DNA of 64,000 nucleotides from CAVQBC01 sp963848415 (GTDB lineage: Bacteria; Actinomycetota; Thermoleophilia; Solirubrobacterales; Solirubrobacteraceae). The first letter of the stretch is position 1, and each line of letters opens with the position of its first letter. A program made the position numbers and the translations under genes. Below the pieces are notes generated by a model. That model did not search any database. It had not been told where the DNA came from and was given only the letters and a program-made list of their open reading frames with translations. The stretch is from the NCBI GenBank assembly GCA_963848415.1, contig CAWKDN010000002.1, positions 496,001 through 560,000 of the forward strand, in the 5' to 3' direction. Below are positions 25,700-34,240 of this stretch, one piece after another.

Positions 25700-25737
25700 G
25701 CCCGCATCATCCCCGCCTTGGCCTCCGGACCGCCTTC

Positions 25738-25743
25738 TACCCT
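25738..25743 (+). promoter_or_regulatory. -10-like TACCCT for the PQQ-propeller gene
   Basis: TACCCT ends 8 nt before the ATG at 25752, with no ribosome binding site between. This matches the leaderless pattern seen at other starts in the window. Confidence 0.35.
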
Positions 25744-25751
25744 CCCCTCGC

Positions 25752-27257
25752 ATGCCGTCGGAGAACCCGCGCCGCCGGCGACGGATCCTCGTCGGCGTGG
25801 CCGTCCTGGTCCTCGCGCTCATCGGCGCCGGGGCCGTCTTCGCGCTCACGCGCGAGGGCGACGTCTCCAACCCGGACGTCGCCTTCGAGACCGAGCCGAC
25901 GCCCACGCCGGCCCCGGACGAGACGCCGGAGCCCGAGGACGACGAGGACGACAAGGGCGAGCGCGACACCCGCGAGGACCGCTTCGTGTGGGCCCACTAC
26001 GGCTACTCCAAGGACCGCCGCCGCTACCTGCCGACCTCCAGCCTGCTGCGCCCGCCGTTCACGCGCGCGTGGTCGGAGACGGGCGCGGTCCTGCTCGAGT
26101 TCGGGCCGACCATCGGCGGCCGCTGGCTCTACCTGCTCAAGAACAACGGCGCGCTCTACGCGATCGACAAGGAGACCGGGCGGGTGCGCTGGAAGCGCAA
26201 GCTCGGCCACCTCGCCGCCGCCTCGCCGGTGTTCGGCGGCGACACCGTCTACGCGAGCATCCTCGAGCGCGGCAAGGGCATCCGCAAGGGCAGCATCGTC
26301 GCCGTCAGCGCGAAGACCGGCAAGGTCAAGTGGGAGCGCGACCTGCCCAGCCGGACCGAGTCCCAGCCGCTGCTGGACGCCGACCGGCTCTACCTCGGCT
26401 CGGAGAACGGCACCGTCTACTCCCTGCGCGCGTCCGACGGCGCGCCGCGCTGGACGTTCAAGGCGGCCGGCGCGGTGAAGGGCGGGCCGGCGCTGGCCAA
26501 CGGCAAGCTCTACTTCGGCGACTACAAGGGGCGCGTGTACGCGATCCGCCAGGCCGACGGCCGCCAGGCCTGGGTCAAGGGCACCAGCGGCGCGCGGCTC
26601 GGGCTGAGCTCCGGCCAGTTCTACTCCACCCCCGCCGTCGCCTACGGCCGCGTCTACCTCGGCAACACCGACGGCAAGATGTACTCCTACAGCACGGCCG
26701 ACGGCAAGCTCGCCTGGAGCAAGTCGACCGACGGCTACGTGTACGCCTCCCCCGCCGTCGCCCAGGTCGCGGGCTACAGGCCGACGGTCTACTTCGGCTC
26801 CTACAGCGGCACGTTCTACGCCCTGGACGCCCAGAGCGGCAAGGTCCGCTGGAGCTACAAGGCGGGCGGCAAGATCTCCGGCGGGGCGACGGTGATCGGG
26901 GACATCGTCTACTTCGCGAACCTCGGCAAGAAGGAGACGGTCGGCCTCGGCGCCCGCACGGGTCGCCAGGTCTTCCGCTTCCCGCGCGGCTCGTACAACC
27001 CGGTCGTCTCCGACGGGCGGATGCTCTACCTCACCGGCTACAGCTCGCTGTACGGCCTGCGGCCGCTCTCCCAGGAAGCCCGGCGGGAGGAGGCCAAGGC
27101 TTCAGAGCGCGCCGCCGCCCGGCGCTCGGCGCGGCGGCGCGCGACCCGCGCCGCGTGCCGGCGGCGGGCGGAGCGCATCCACGACCGCCGCGGCACGACG
27201 AGCCGCTCCTACTGGAAGTGCGTGCGCCGCAACGACGCCCAGCGGCGCGGGAGCTAG
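25752..27257 (+). CDS. membrane-anchored PQQ-type beta-propeller protein
   Basis: The 501-aa product has a basic N-terminus, one transmembrane anchor (about residues 11-32), and an acidic/Pro linker (about 40-75). A PQQ-type propeller of about seven blades follows (about 105-445). Blade repeats are visible as LYAIDKETGRVRWKRKL, VVAVSAKTGKVKWERDL, VYSLRASDGAPRWTFKA and FYALDAQSGKVRWSYKA-like units. No dehydrogenase residues or cofactor are implied; such repeats often scaffold envelope complexes. The last 55 residues are Arg/Ala-rich with two Cys. It converges on hisF with a 4-nt overlap. Function unknown. Confidence 0.85.
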   Translation: MPSENPRRRRRILVGVAVLVLALIGAGAVFALTREGDVSNPDVAFETEPTPTPAPDETPEPEDDEDDKGERDTREDRFVWAHYGYSKDRRRYLPTSSLLRPPFTRAWSETGAVLLEFGPTIGGRWLYLLKNNGALYAIDKETGRVRWKRKLGHLAAASPVFGGDTVYASILERGKGIRKGSIVAVSAKTGKVKWERDLPSRTESQPLLDADRLYLGSENGTVYSLRASDGAPRWTFKAAGAVKGGPALANGKLYFGDYKGRVYAIRQADGRQAWVKGTSGARLGLSSGQFYSTPAVAYGRVYLGNTDGKMYSYSTADGKLAWSKSTDGYVYASPAVAQVAGYRPTVYFGSYSGTFYALDAQSGKVRWSYKAGGKISGGATVIGDIVYFANLGKKETVGLGARTGRQVFRFPRGSYNPVVSDGRMLYLTGYSSLYGLRPLSQEARREEAKASERAAARRSARRRATRAACRRRAERIHDRRGTTSRSYWKCVRRNDAQRRGS

Positions 27258-28024
27258 CTCCTCCGGCTGAGCTCGCGGATCGGCACGCCGGCGGCGGCGA
27301 GCCGGTCCTTGACCGCGCCGACGGTGTAGCGGCCGTAGTGGAAGATCGAGGCGCACAGCACCGCGTCGGCGCCCGCGACGAAGCCGTCCACCAGGTGCTC
27401 GGGCTCGCCGGCGCCGCCGGAGGCGATCACGGGCACGTCGACCGCGCCGGAGATCGCCCGGGTCAGCGGCAGGTCGTAGCCGTCCTGGGTGCCGTCGCGA
27501 TCCATCGAGGTCAGCAGGATCTCTCCCGCCCCGCGCGCGACGCCCTCGCGCGCCCAGGCGACGGCGTCGACGCCGGTCGGCGTGCGCCCGCCCGCGACGT
27601 GGACCTCGAAGCCGCCGCCGTCCGTCGCCTTGGCGTCGATCGCCAGCACCACGCACTGGGCCCCGAAGATCCGCGCGAGCTCGTCGATCAGCCCCGGCTC
27701 GGCGACCGCTGCGGAGTTGACCGAGACCTTGTCGGCGCCCGCGTCGAGCACGGCCTGGGCGTCGCGGACCGAGCGGATGCCGCCGCCGATCGTGAAGGGC
27801 ACGAAGACGTCGTCGGCCGCCCGGCGAGCCAGCTCGACCACGGTGTCGCGCTTGTCGGAGGTCGCCGTGATGTCGAGGAAGACGAGCTCGTCGGCGCCCT
27901 CGCGGTCGTAGTGGGCGGCGAGCTCGACCGGGTCGCCGGCGTCGCGCAGGTCGAGGAAGCGCGTGCCCTTGACCACCCGCCCGGCGTCGACGTCCATGCA
28001 CGGGATGACACGCTTGTAGTGCAT
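27254..28024 (-). CDS. hisF: imidazole glycerol phosphate synthase, cyclase subunit
   Basis: HisF receives ammonia from HisH and converts PRFAR to IGP and AICAR. The 256-aa TIM barrel has the N-terminal catalytic Asp in RVIPCMDVDAGRVVKG, the LVFLDITAT and TIGGGIRSV phosphate-site loops, and LLTSMDRDGTQDGYDL with the second catalytic Asp. The C-terminus GADAVLCASIFHYGRYTV is standard. The ATG overlaps the hisA stop by 1 nt. It is the last gene of this his operon. Confidence 0.98.
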   Translation of the reverse strand: MHYKRVIPCMDVDAGRVVKGTRFLDLRDAGDPVELAAHYDREGADELVFLDITATSDKRDTVVELARRAADDVFVPFTIGGGIRSVRDAQAVLDAGADKVSVNSAAVAEPGLIDELARIFGAQCVVLAIDAKATDGGGFEVHVAGGRTPTGVDAVAWAREGVARGAGEILLTSMDRDGTQDGYDLPLTRAISGAVDVPVIASGGAGEPEHLVDGFVAGADAVLCASIFHYGRYTVGAVKDRLAAAGVPIRELSRRS

Positions 28025-28788
28025 CAGCGCTCCCGGCCGGCGCGCGCCTTGGCCTTGCGGCTCGCCTCGTCGAGCGCGGCCTGGCCCTCGGCGAAGGTGA
28101 ACTTGCCCTCGTAGAGCGCCTTGCCGGCGATCACGCCCGCCAGGTTGACCTGGCGCAGGCCGGCCAGCGCGCGCAGGTGCTCGAGGTCGCCGATGCCGCC
28201 CGAGTACAGGAAGCGCCCGCGGACGGACTCGGCGACGCGGCGCACCTCGTCGAGGTCGGGCCCGGCGAGGCCGCCGTCGCGCTCGACGTTGGTGTAGACG
28301 TAGGAGGAGACGCCGCGCCCGCCGAGCCGGGCGATCGCCTCGGCGGCCGGGAGCCCCGAGGTCTGCGTCCAGCCGTCCGTGGCGACGTTGCCCCCGCGCG
28401 TGTCGACGGAGACCACCACGCGCGAGCCGTGGGCGGCGACGACGTCGTCGAGGAAGTCGAGGTCGGTGAAGGCCGCCGTGCCCACCACCACGCGCTCGGC
28501 GCCGGCCCGCAGCGCCTCGCGGACCGCGTCGGTCGTGCGCAGCCCACCGCCGTACTGGACCGGCACGCCGGTCTCGGCCACGATCCGCCGCAAGTGCTCG
28601 ATCGACTGCGGCCGGCCGGCGCGGGCGCCGTCGAGGTCGACCACGTGCAGGAAGTGCGCGCCGGCCTCGACCCAGCTCTGCGCCGCCGCCAGCGGGTCGT
28701 CGTGGTAGACGGTCTGCGCGTCGAAGTCGCCCTGCACGAGCCGCACCGCCCGGCCCTGGAGGATGTCGATCGCCGGGTAGAGGATCAC
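28024..28788 (-). CDS. hisA: ProFAR isomerase
   Basis: HisA performs the Amadori rearrangement of ProFAR to PRFAR. It is 254 aa from the GTG at 28788, which overlaps the hisH stop by 4 nt. LYPAIDILQGRAVRL carries the first catalytic Asp, VSVDTRGGNVATDGW the second, and YSGGIGDLEHL the phosphate loop. In actinobacteria lacking trpF this enzyme can be the bifunctional PriA; deciding that needs structural comparison. The C-terminal 12 residues are a basic tail. Confidence 0.96.
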   Translation of the reverse strand: MILYPAIDILQGRAVRLVQGDFDAQTVYHDDPLAAAQSWVEAGAHFLHVVDLDGARAGRPQSIEHLRRIVAETGVPVQYGGGLRTTDAVREALRAGAERVVVGTAAFTDLDFLDDVVAAHGSRVVVSVDTRGGNVATDGWTQTSGLPAAEAIARLGGRGVSSYVYTNVERDGGLAGPDLDEVRRVAESVRGRFLYSGGIGDLEHLRALAGLRQVNLAGVIAGKALYEGKFTFAEGQAALDEASRKAKARAGRER

Positions 28789-29399
28789 GCCGCCACCCGC
28801 GCGCACGTCGCGGCGAAGCTGCGCAGCAGCGCCAGGCCGTCGCGCGAGGACTTCTCGGGGTGGAACTGCACGCCCGCGACGCTGCCGCGCGCCACGATCG
28901 AGGCGAAGCGCTCGCCGTACTCGCCGCGGCCGACGACGTCGCCGGGGTCCGCCGGGCGGCAGGCGAAGGAGTGCACGTGGTAGAAGGCCGCCGCCTCGCC
29001 GAGGCCCTCGGTGAGCGGGCTCGGGCGCTCGAAGGTCACGCGGTTCCAGCCGATGTGCGGCAGCTTGGGCGCGGCCAGTGCCGTCACCGGCCCGGCCAGC
29101 AGGCCGAGGCCGGCGGCCCCCTCGTGCTCGGTCGTGGAGTCGAAGAGCAGCTGCATGCCCAGGCAGATCCCCAGCAGCGGCGCGCCGGCCGTGGCGCGCT
29201 CGGCGAGCAGCTCGTCCAGGCCGAGCCGGCGAACGTTGCGCATCGCCTCCGGGAAGGCCCCGACGCCCGGCAGGATCATGCCGTCCGCCGCGCGGATGAC
29301 GTCGTGGTCGGCGGTGATCACCGGCCGCGCGCCGACGTGCACGAGCGCCTTCTCGACACTGCGGCGGTTGCCCATCCCGTAGTCGACGATCGCGATCAC
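28785..29399 (-). CDS. hisH: imidazole glycerol phosphate synthase, glutaminase subunit
   Basis: HisH hydrolyses glutamine and channels ammonia to HisF. The 204-aa class-I glutamine amidotransferase has the nucleophile Cys in LLGICLGMQLLFD, the oxyanion strand LPGVGAF, and the His/Glu of the triad in GVQFHPEKSS. The ATG at 29399 overlaps the hisB stop by 4 nt. Confidence 0.97.
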   Translation of the reverse strand: MIAIVDYGMGNRRSVEKALVHVGARPVITADHDVIRAADGMILPGVGAFPEAMRNVRRLGLDELLAERATAGAPLLGICLGMQLLFDSTTEHEGAAGLGLLAGPVTALAAPKLPHIGWNRVTFERPSPLTEGLGEAAAFYHVHSFACRPADPGDVVGRGEYGERFASIVARGSVAGVQFHPEKSSRDGLALLRSFAATCARVAA

Positions 29400-29995
29400 G
29401 AGCTCAGGGTTCCCTTCGTGGAGGGCACGCCCGTCTCGTCCGGATCCACCCGCACGGCGGCGCGCAGGGCGCGCGCGAACGCCTTGAAGCAGGCCTCGAT
29501 GATGTGGTGGGCGTTCGTGCCGGCCTGGACCTCGAGGTGCAGCGTGAGCCGCGCGCTGGAGGCCACGGCGCGGAAGAGCTCCTCGGCGGCCTCGTGCTCG
29601 AAGCCGCCGAGCTCTCCCGCCGGCAGGCGCTCGAAGCCGCCCAAGACGGCGAGCGGGCGGCCCGAGACGTCGATCGCGCAGGCGGCGCGCGCCTCGTCCA
29701 TCGGGATCACCGCGTGGCCGTAGCGGACGATGCCGGCGCGGTCGCCGAGCGCCGCGTCGAGCGCCTGCCCGAGCACGATGCCGGTGTCCTCGGCGGTGTG
29801 GTGGGCGCCGGTCTGCAGGTCGCCCGTCGCGCGGACGTCGAGGTCCAGCGCGCCGTGGCGCGCGAGCAGGTCGAGCATGTGGTCCAGGAAGCCGATGCCG
29901 GTCGCGCGCTCGCCGGCACCGGACCCGGCGAGGTCGAGGCGTAGGGCGATGTCGGTCTCCCCGGTCCTGCGGCTGATCTCCGCGGTGCGGCTCAT
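29396..29995 (-). CDS. hisB: imidazoleglycerol-phosphate dehydratase
   Basis: HisB dehydrates IGP to imidazole acetol phosphate. The 199-aa monofunctional form has both metal-binding repeats: GFLDHMLDLLARHGALDL with HHTAEDTGIVLG, and ELFRAVASSARLTLHLE with NAHHIIEACFKAFARAL. The ATG overlaps the hisD stop (ATGA). The next enzyme, hisC, is not in this operon. Confidence 0.97.
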   Translation of the reverse strand: MSRTAEISRRTGETDIALRLDLAGSGAGERATGIGFLDHMLDLLARHGALDLDVRATGDLQTGAHHTAEDTGIVLGQALDAALGDRAGIVRYGHAVIPMDEARAACAIDVSGRPLAVLGGFERLPAGELGGFEHEAAEELFRAVASSARLTLHLEVQAGTNAHHIIEACFKAFARALRAAVRVDPDETGVPSTKGTLSS

Positions 29996-31260
29996 GAGGA
30001 GGCAGTGTCGCGGATCCGCGCCTCCATCGACGCGGCGTGGACCTCGTAGCCCTCCGCGCGGGCGATCGCGGCGCCCGGCCCGGCCAGCGCCCGCGCGGCC
30101 TCGGCGGGCATCCGGACCTCGGCCATCCGCCGCCGGAAGTGCGCCACGGACAGCCCGGAGGCGAAGCGCGCCGCGCCGCCCGTCGGCAGCGTGTGGTTCG
30201 AACCCGCGACGTAGTCGCCGAACGCCGTCGCCGCCCACGGGCCGACGAAGACGCAGCCCGCGCGCGAGACCTCGCCGGCCAGCGCCTCGGCCTCCTGCCC
30301 CACCAGCTGCAGGTGCTCGGGCGCCAGCGCCTCGGCGAAGGCCAGGGCGGCGGCGGTGGAGTCGGCGTGGACGAGCACGCACGGGCCGTCAGCGACGGTC
30401 TCGGGCTCGCGCTCGGCCAGCGCGCCCGCGACCGCGTCCAGGACGTCCGCGGAGGCGCTCGCGCAGACGACCAGCGAGTCGTCGCCGTGCTCGCCCTGGG
30501 CCTGCAGGTCGAGCGCGATCCACTCCGCCACGGCGTCCTCCCCCGCGACCACGACGAGGTCGGAGGGCCCGTTGAAGCCGTCGATGCCGACCTGGCCGGT
30601 CACCTGGCGCTTGGCCTCCTGGACGTAGAGATTGCCGGGGCCGACGATCACGTCGACGGCCGCGACCGACTCGGTGCCGAAGGCCAGCGCGGCGATCGCC
30701 TGGGCGCCGCCCATCCGGTAGACCACGTCGGCGCCGCACAGCGCGGCAGCCGCCTGCATCAGCGGGTGCGACGCGCACACCGCGACCTGCTCGACCCCAG
30801 CGGCGCGGGCAGTGACGACCCCCATCAGCACCGAAGACGGGTACGGCGCGCGGCCACCGGGCGCATAGACCGCGGCGCTCGCGACCGGCAGCTCGCGCAG
30901 GCTGACGCGGTGGCCCTCGGGCAGCGTCGCGCTGCGCTCGCCGCCGAGGCCGCAGACGGCGACGGCCTCGACGTTGGCCCGCGCGGTCTCCAGGCCCGCC
31001 CGGACCGCCGGGTCGAGGCCGTCCAGCGCGGCGCGCAGCTCGTCCTCGCCGACGCGCAGGCGCCCCGAGCCCGCCCCGTCGCCGCCGAAGCGCCGCTCGT
31101 AGCCGAGCAGCGCGTCGTCGCCGCCGGCCCGCACCGCCGAGAGGATCTCGCGCACCGCGGCCTCGACCGAGGCGGCCGCGGGCACGAGCGCCCGCACCCG
31201 CGCCGCGGCCCCCGCCGCCGCGTCCGGCCCCGGCTCGAGCGCCAGGCGCTCAACCCGCAC
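29992..31260 (-). CDS. hisD: histidinol dehydrogenase
   Basis: HisD oxidises histidinol to histidine in two NAD-dependent steps. The 422-aa product carries VYAPGGRAPYPSSVLM, RMGGAQAIAALAFGTESV, VGPGNLYVQEAKRQV, GFNGPSDLVVVAGE and SNHTLPTGGAARF. The catalytic Glu/His pair is in APEHLQL. The GTG at 31260 overlaps the hisG end by 11 nt. Confidence 0.97.
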   Translation of the reverse strand: MRVERLALEPGPDAAAGAAARVRALVPAAASVEAAVREILSAVRAGGDDALLGYERRFGGDGAGSGRLRVGEDELRAALDGLDPAVRAGLETARANVEAVAVCGLGGERSATLPEGHRVSLRELPVASAAVYAPGGRAPYPSSVLMGVVTARAAGVEQVAVCASHPLMQAAAALCGADVVYRMGGAQAIAALAFGTESVAAVDVIVGPGNLYVQEAKRQVTGQVGIDGFNGPSDLVVVAGEDAVAEWIALDLQAQGEHGDDSLVVCASASADVLDAVAGALAEREPETVADGPCVLVHADSTAAALAFAEALAPEHLQLVGQEAEALAGEVSRAGCVFVGPWAATAFGDYVAGSNHTLPTGGAARFASGLSVAHFRRRMAEVRMPAEAARALAGPGAAIARAEGYEVHAASMEARIRDTASS

Positions 31261-31882
31261 GGATCTGCTCCATCAGCGCGTCGACCGCCGCCGCCTTGAG
31301 CTTGTGGGCGACCGGGTTGGCGATCAGCCGCGCGGTGGAGGCGAAGATCTCCTCGCGCACGACGAGTCCGTTCTCGCGCAGCGTGTCGCCCGTCGCAGTG
31401 AGGTCGACGATGCCCTCCACGAGGCCCGTGAGCGGGGCGAGCTCGACCGAGCCCTTGACCTCGACGATCTCCGCCTGGCGGCCGGTCCGCTCGAACCAGC
31501 GGGCCGCGATCCGCGGGTACTTGGTGGCGACGCGCATCACCCCCAGGCGGCGCAGCGCGCGGGCGGCCGGGTCGTCGCCGCCGACCGTCGCGAACACCAT
31601 CCGGCACGGCCCGTAGCCGAGGTCGAGCAACTCGTAGACCTCGCGCTCGGACTGCTCGGAGAGCACGTCCTTGCCGGTGATCCCGAGGTCCGCGGCGCCC
31701 GCCTCCACGTAGGTGGGGACGTCGGAGGGCCGCATGGTCACGATGCCGGCGTCGGCGAACAGCAGCCGCCGGGCGTTGGTGCGCACCTCGCCGGTCTGCA
31801 CGCCGAGGCGGTCGAGCAGGTCCAGCGTCTCGCCCATCAGCGCCCCGCGCGGCACCGCCAGGGTCAGCCCGCCGAGGCCCAC
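31250..31882 (-). CDS. hisG: ATP phosphoribosyltransferase, short form
   Basis: HisG joins ATP and PRPP, the first step of histidine synthesis. At 210 aa it is the short form (HisG-S), which lacks the C-terminal regulatory domain and needs HisZ. It has the TLAVPRGALMGETLDLL start, VEAGAADLGITGKDVL, and the PRPP loop VDLTATGDTLRENGL. The GTG start at 31882 lies inside the 3' end of hisZ (19-nt overlap). Dependence on HisZ makes the apparent hisZ frameshift noteworthy. Confidence 0.95.
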   Translation of the reverse strand: MGLGGLTLAVPRGALMGETLDLLDRLGVQTGEVRTNARRLLFADAGIVTMRPSDVPTYVEAGAADLGITGKDVLSEQSEREVYELLDLGYGPCRMVFATVGGDDPAARALRRLGVMRVATKYPRIAARWFERTGRQAEIVEVKGSVELAPLTGLVEGIVDLTATGDTLRENGLVVREEIFASTARLIANPVAHKLKAAAVDALMEQIRAG

Positions 31883-32854
31883 CGCTCACCCCGCTCGCCC
31901 TCGCCTACCAGCGCCACGTGCAGCTGCTCGACGCTCAGCGCCCAGCCGACCGCCGGCAGGGGGCGCCCGAAGCGCCCCAGCAGGTCGTCGTAGCGCCCGC
32001 CGCCGCCGATCGGCGTGCCCAGCGCGGCGTCATAGACCTCGAACACCGCGCCCGTGTAGTAGTCCAGCGCGCGCGTGAGCCCCAGGTCGAAGATGACGCG
32101 GCCGGCGGCGCGCTCTGAGAGCGTGCCGTGCACGCGCCGCAGGCCGGCGACGGCGTCGGCCGCCGGGCCGTCCGGCAGCGCCAGGACCGCCGCGTCGCCG
32201 CGTCGCTGAGGGACCTCGAGCAGGACGCGGCCGGCCTCGCCGGTCAGCCGCAGGCCCTCGATCTCGCGCTCGAGGCCGACGAAGTCGCGCGTGACGAGCT
32301 CGTGCTGGATCGCCGCGCGGGCCGCTGCCGGGACCCCGTAGGCCTCCAGCAGGCCCGGGTACAGGCTCGCGTCCCCCAGCCCGACGCGGTAGTTCTCCAG
32401 GCCAACGGCGTCGAGCGCCTCGACCAGCAGCTCGAGCGCCTCGACGGTGCCGTCCGGGCTCGGCGCGCCGATCAGCTCGACGCCGGCCTGCAGCATCTCG
32501 CGCGCCTGCCCGCGCTGCGGGCGCACGACGCGGTAGGCGTGGGCGAAGTAGGAGAAGCGCAGCGGCGGCGCGACCGTGGCGTAGCGCGCGGCGACCACCC
32601 GCGCGATCGGGATCGTCATGTCCGAGCGCAGCACGAGCACGTTGCCCGCCTCGTCGAAGAGCCGGTAGGCGGGCGCCGCCGGCCGCCGCGTCGCCGCGGG
32701 CCAGCACCTGCTCGTACTCGAGCGCCGGCGTGGCGACCTCCCCGTAGCCGCGCGCCACGGTCACCGCTCGCAGGCGCTCGGTGACGGCGCGCAGCTCGCG
32801 CATCTCGTCGGGCAGCACGTCGCGCGTGCCGCTCGGGGTCGGGTGGACGCTCAC
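31864..32854 (-). pseudogene. hisZ: ATP phosphoribosyltransferase regulatory subunit, apparent +1 frameshift
   Basis: HisZ is a catalytically inactive HisRS-like partner that activates short HisG. The N-terminal part from the GTG at 32854 reads HPTPSGTRDVLPDEM then ATPALEYEQVLARGDAA. The rest continues in another frame from AYRLFDEAGNVLVLRSDMT to the end (GGRYDDLLGRFGRPLPAVGW). The frames meet in a GC-only stretch at 32671-32690. Removing one G there gives an uninterrupted GDAAAAAPAYRLF reading and a product of about 329 aa, the usual length. Either a sequencing error or a real lesion explains it. It lies 26 nt after murA and starts the his operon. Confidence 0.85.
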
Positions 32855-32862
32855 GCCGGAAG

Positions 32863-32868
32863 ACGCTA
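32863..32868 (-). promoter_or_regulatory. -10-like TAGCGT for hisZ / his operon
   Basis: TAGCGT on the minus strand ends 8 nt before the hisZ GTG, inside the 26-nt gap after murA. It suggests the his operon has its own leaderless promoter and is not only read through from murA. Confidence 0.4.
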
Positions 32869-32880
32869 GCGCTGCGGGGC

Positions 32881-34167
32881 TCAGGCCACCTGGCGGTCGA
32901 TGCGCGCGCCCAGGGCCCGCAGCCGCTCGTCGATGCGCTCGTAGCCGCGGTCGATCTCGCGCACGTTGTGGATCTCGGTCGTCCCCTCCGCCGCCAGGGC
33001 GGCGATCAGCATCGCCATCCCCGCCCGGATGTCGGGCGAGGAGACGCGCTGGCCGCGCAGCTGGCGCGGGCCGATGACGATCGCCCGGTGCGGGTCGCAG
33101 ATGGTGATCTCGGCGCCCATCGAGATCAGCTTGTCCACGAAGAACAGGCGGTTCTCGAACATCTTCTCGAAGATCAGCACCGAGCCCTCGGACTGGGTCG
33201 CGAGCGCCACCGCGATCGAGGTGAGGTCCGCCGGGAAGGCGGGCCACGGCCCGTCCTCCACCTTGGACTGGTAGTCGCCGGCGTCGCGCTCCACGACCAG
33301 GCGCTGGCCCGCCGGGACGAGCACGTCCTCGCCGTCGAGCTCGGAGTGGAGCCCGAGGCGCCGGAAGACGAGCCGGATCATGCGCAGGTCGTCGGGCACG
33401 CAGCCCTGGATGCGCAGCTCGCCGCCGGTTACCCCGGCCAGCGCCATGAAGGAGGCGATCTCGATGTGGTCGGGCGAGACGGCGTGCTCACAGCCGCCGA
33501 GCTCGGCGACGCCGTGGACGTGCATGACGTTCGAGCCGATCCCCTCGATCGCCGCGCCCATGCGGTTGAGCATGCGCGCGAGGTCCTGCACGTGGGGCTC
33601 TGAGGCGGCGTTGCGGATCACCGTCGTGCCGGGCGTGAGCGCCGCGGCCATGAGGGCGTTCTCGGATCCCATCACCGACGGCTCGTCCATGAAGAAGTCG
33701 CACGCCACGAGGCCGCCGTTCGGGGCGCTCAGATGGATGTCGCGGCCGGGGCCGACGACGGCGCCGAGCGCGCGGAAGGCGTCGAGGTGGGGATCCAGCC
33801 GGCGGCGACCGATCACGTCGCCGCCCGGCGGGGGCATCAGCGCGGAGCCGAAGCGGGCCAGCAGCGGCCCCGCGGCGAGGAAGGAGGCGCGGATGCGCTC
33901 GGCCAGCTCGGCGGGCACCTCGGTGGTGGCCACCTCGTCGGCCTGCAGGGCGAGGCTGTTGCCGTCGAGCCGCTCGACCTTGACGCCCAGGCCCTCGAGC
34001 AGGCTGACCATCGCCTCCACGTCGCGGATGTGGGGCACGTTGTGCAGCACCACGCGCTCGGAGGTCAGCAGGCTGCAGGCCAGCAGCGGCAGCGCGGCGT
34101 TCTTGTTGCCGGCGGGCACGACGGTGCCGGACAGCGGCACGCCGCCTTCGATGACGAACTTCTCCAT
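32881..34167 (-). CDS. murA: UDP-N-acetylglucosamine 1-carboxyvinyltransferase
   Basis: MurA transfers enolpyruvate from PEP to UDP-GlcNAc, the first committed murein step and the fosfomycin target. From the ATG at 34167 the product is 428 aa and begins MEKFVIEGGVPLSGTVVPAGNKNAALP, the usual start. In the catalytic loop the normal Cys115 position lies within SALMPPPGGDVIGRRRLDPHL, where the usual GGCxIGxRPVD reads GGDVIGRRRLD: Asp replaces Cys, as in naturally fosfomycin-resistant MurA of mycobacteria and chlamydiae. An upstream ATG at 34242 would start within the divergent gene's start codon and is less likely. Confidence 0.95.
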   Translation of the reverse strand: MEKFVIEGGVPLSGTVVPAGNKNAALPLLACSLLTSERVVLHNVPHIRDVEAMVSLLEGLGVKVERLDGNSLALQADEVATTEVPAELAERIRASFLAAGPLLARFGSALMPPPGGDVIGRRRLDPHLDAFRALGAVVGPGRDIHLSAPNGGLVACDFFMDEPSVMGSENALMAAALTPGTTVIRNAASEPHVQDLARMLNRMGAAIEGIGSNVMHVHGVAELGGCEHAVSPDHIEIASFMALAGVTGGELRIQGCVPDDLRMIRLVFRRLGLHSELDGEDVLVPAGQRLVVERDAGDYQSKVEDGPWPAFPADLTSIAVALATQSEGSVLIFEKMFENRLFFVDKLISMGAEITICDPHRAIVIGPRQLRGQRVSSPDIRAGMAMLIAALAAEGTTEIHNVREIDRGYERIDERLRALGARIDRQVA

Positions 34168-34227
34168 GAGGGTCGGGAGGGGGGCCGGGGGACGGGAATC
34201 GGGAGCGGCCCGGCCCTGAAGCTGGGC

Positions 34228-34234
34228 TAGGGTA
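34228..34234. promoter_or_regulatory. back-to-back -10-like hexamers (HD gene and murA)
   Basis: TAGGGT (34228-34233, plus strand) ends 7 nt before the ATG of the HD-domain gene. The overlapping TACCCT (34234-34229, minus strand) faces murA with a leader of about 55 nt. The 73-nt gap thus seems to hold two overlapping divergent promoters. Confidence 0.4.
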
Positions 34235-34240
34235 ACAGTC

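Noticed and set aside
24317..28114. 1265-codon open frame on the plus strand
   Set aside because: It crosses cca, the PQQ gene and hisF/hisA in wrong frames; composition is low in complexity and the genuine genes cover the whole span.
30180..30215. tRNA-like GGTTCGAACCC
   Set aside because: It is inside hisD, conserved coding sequence (the SNHTLPTGG region), with no cloverleaf around it.
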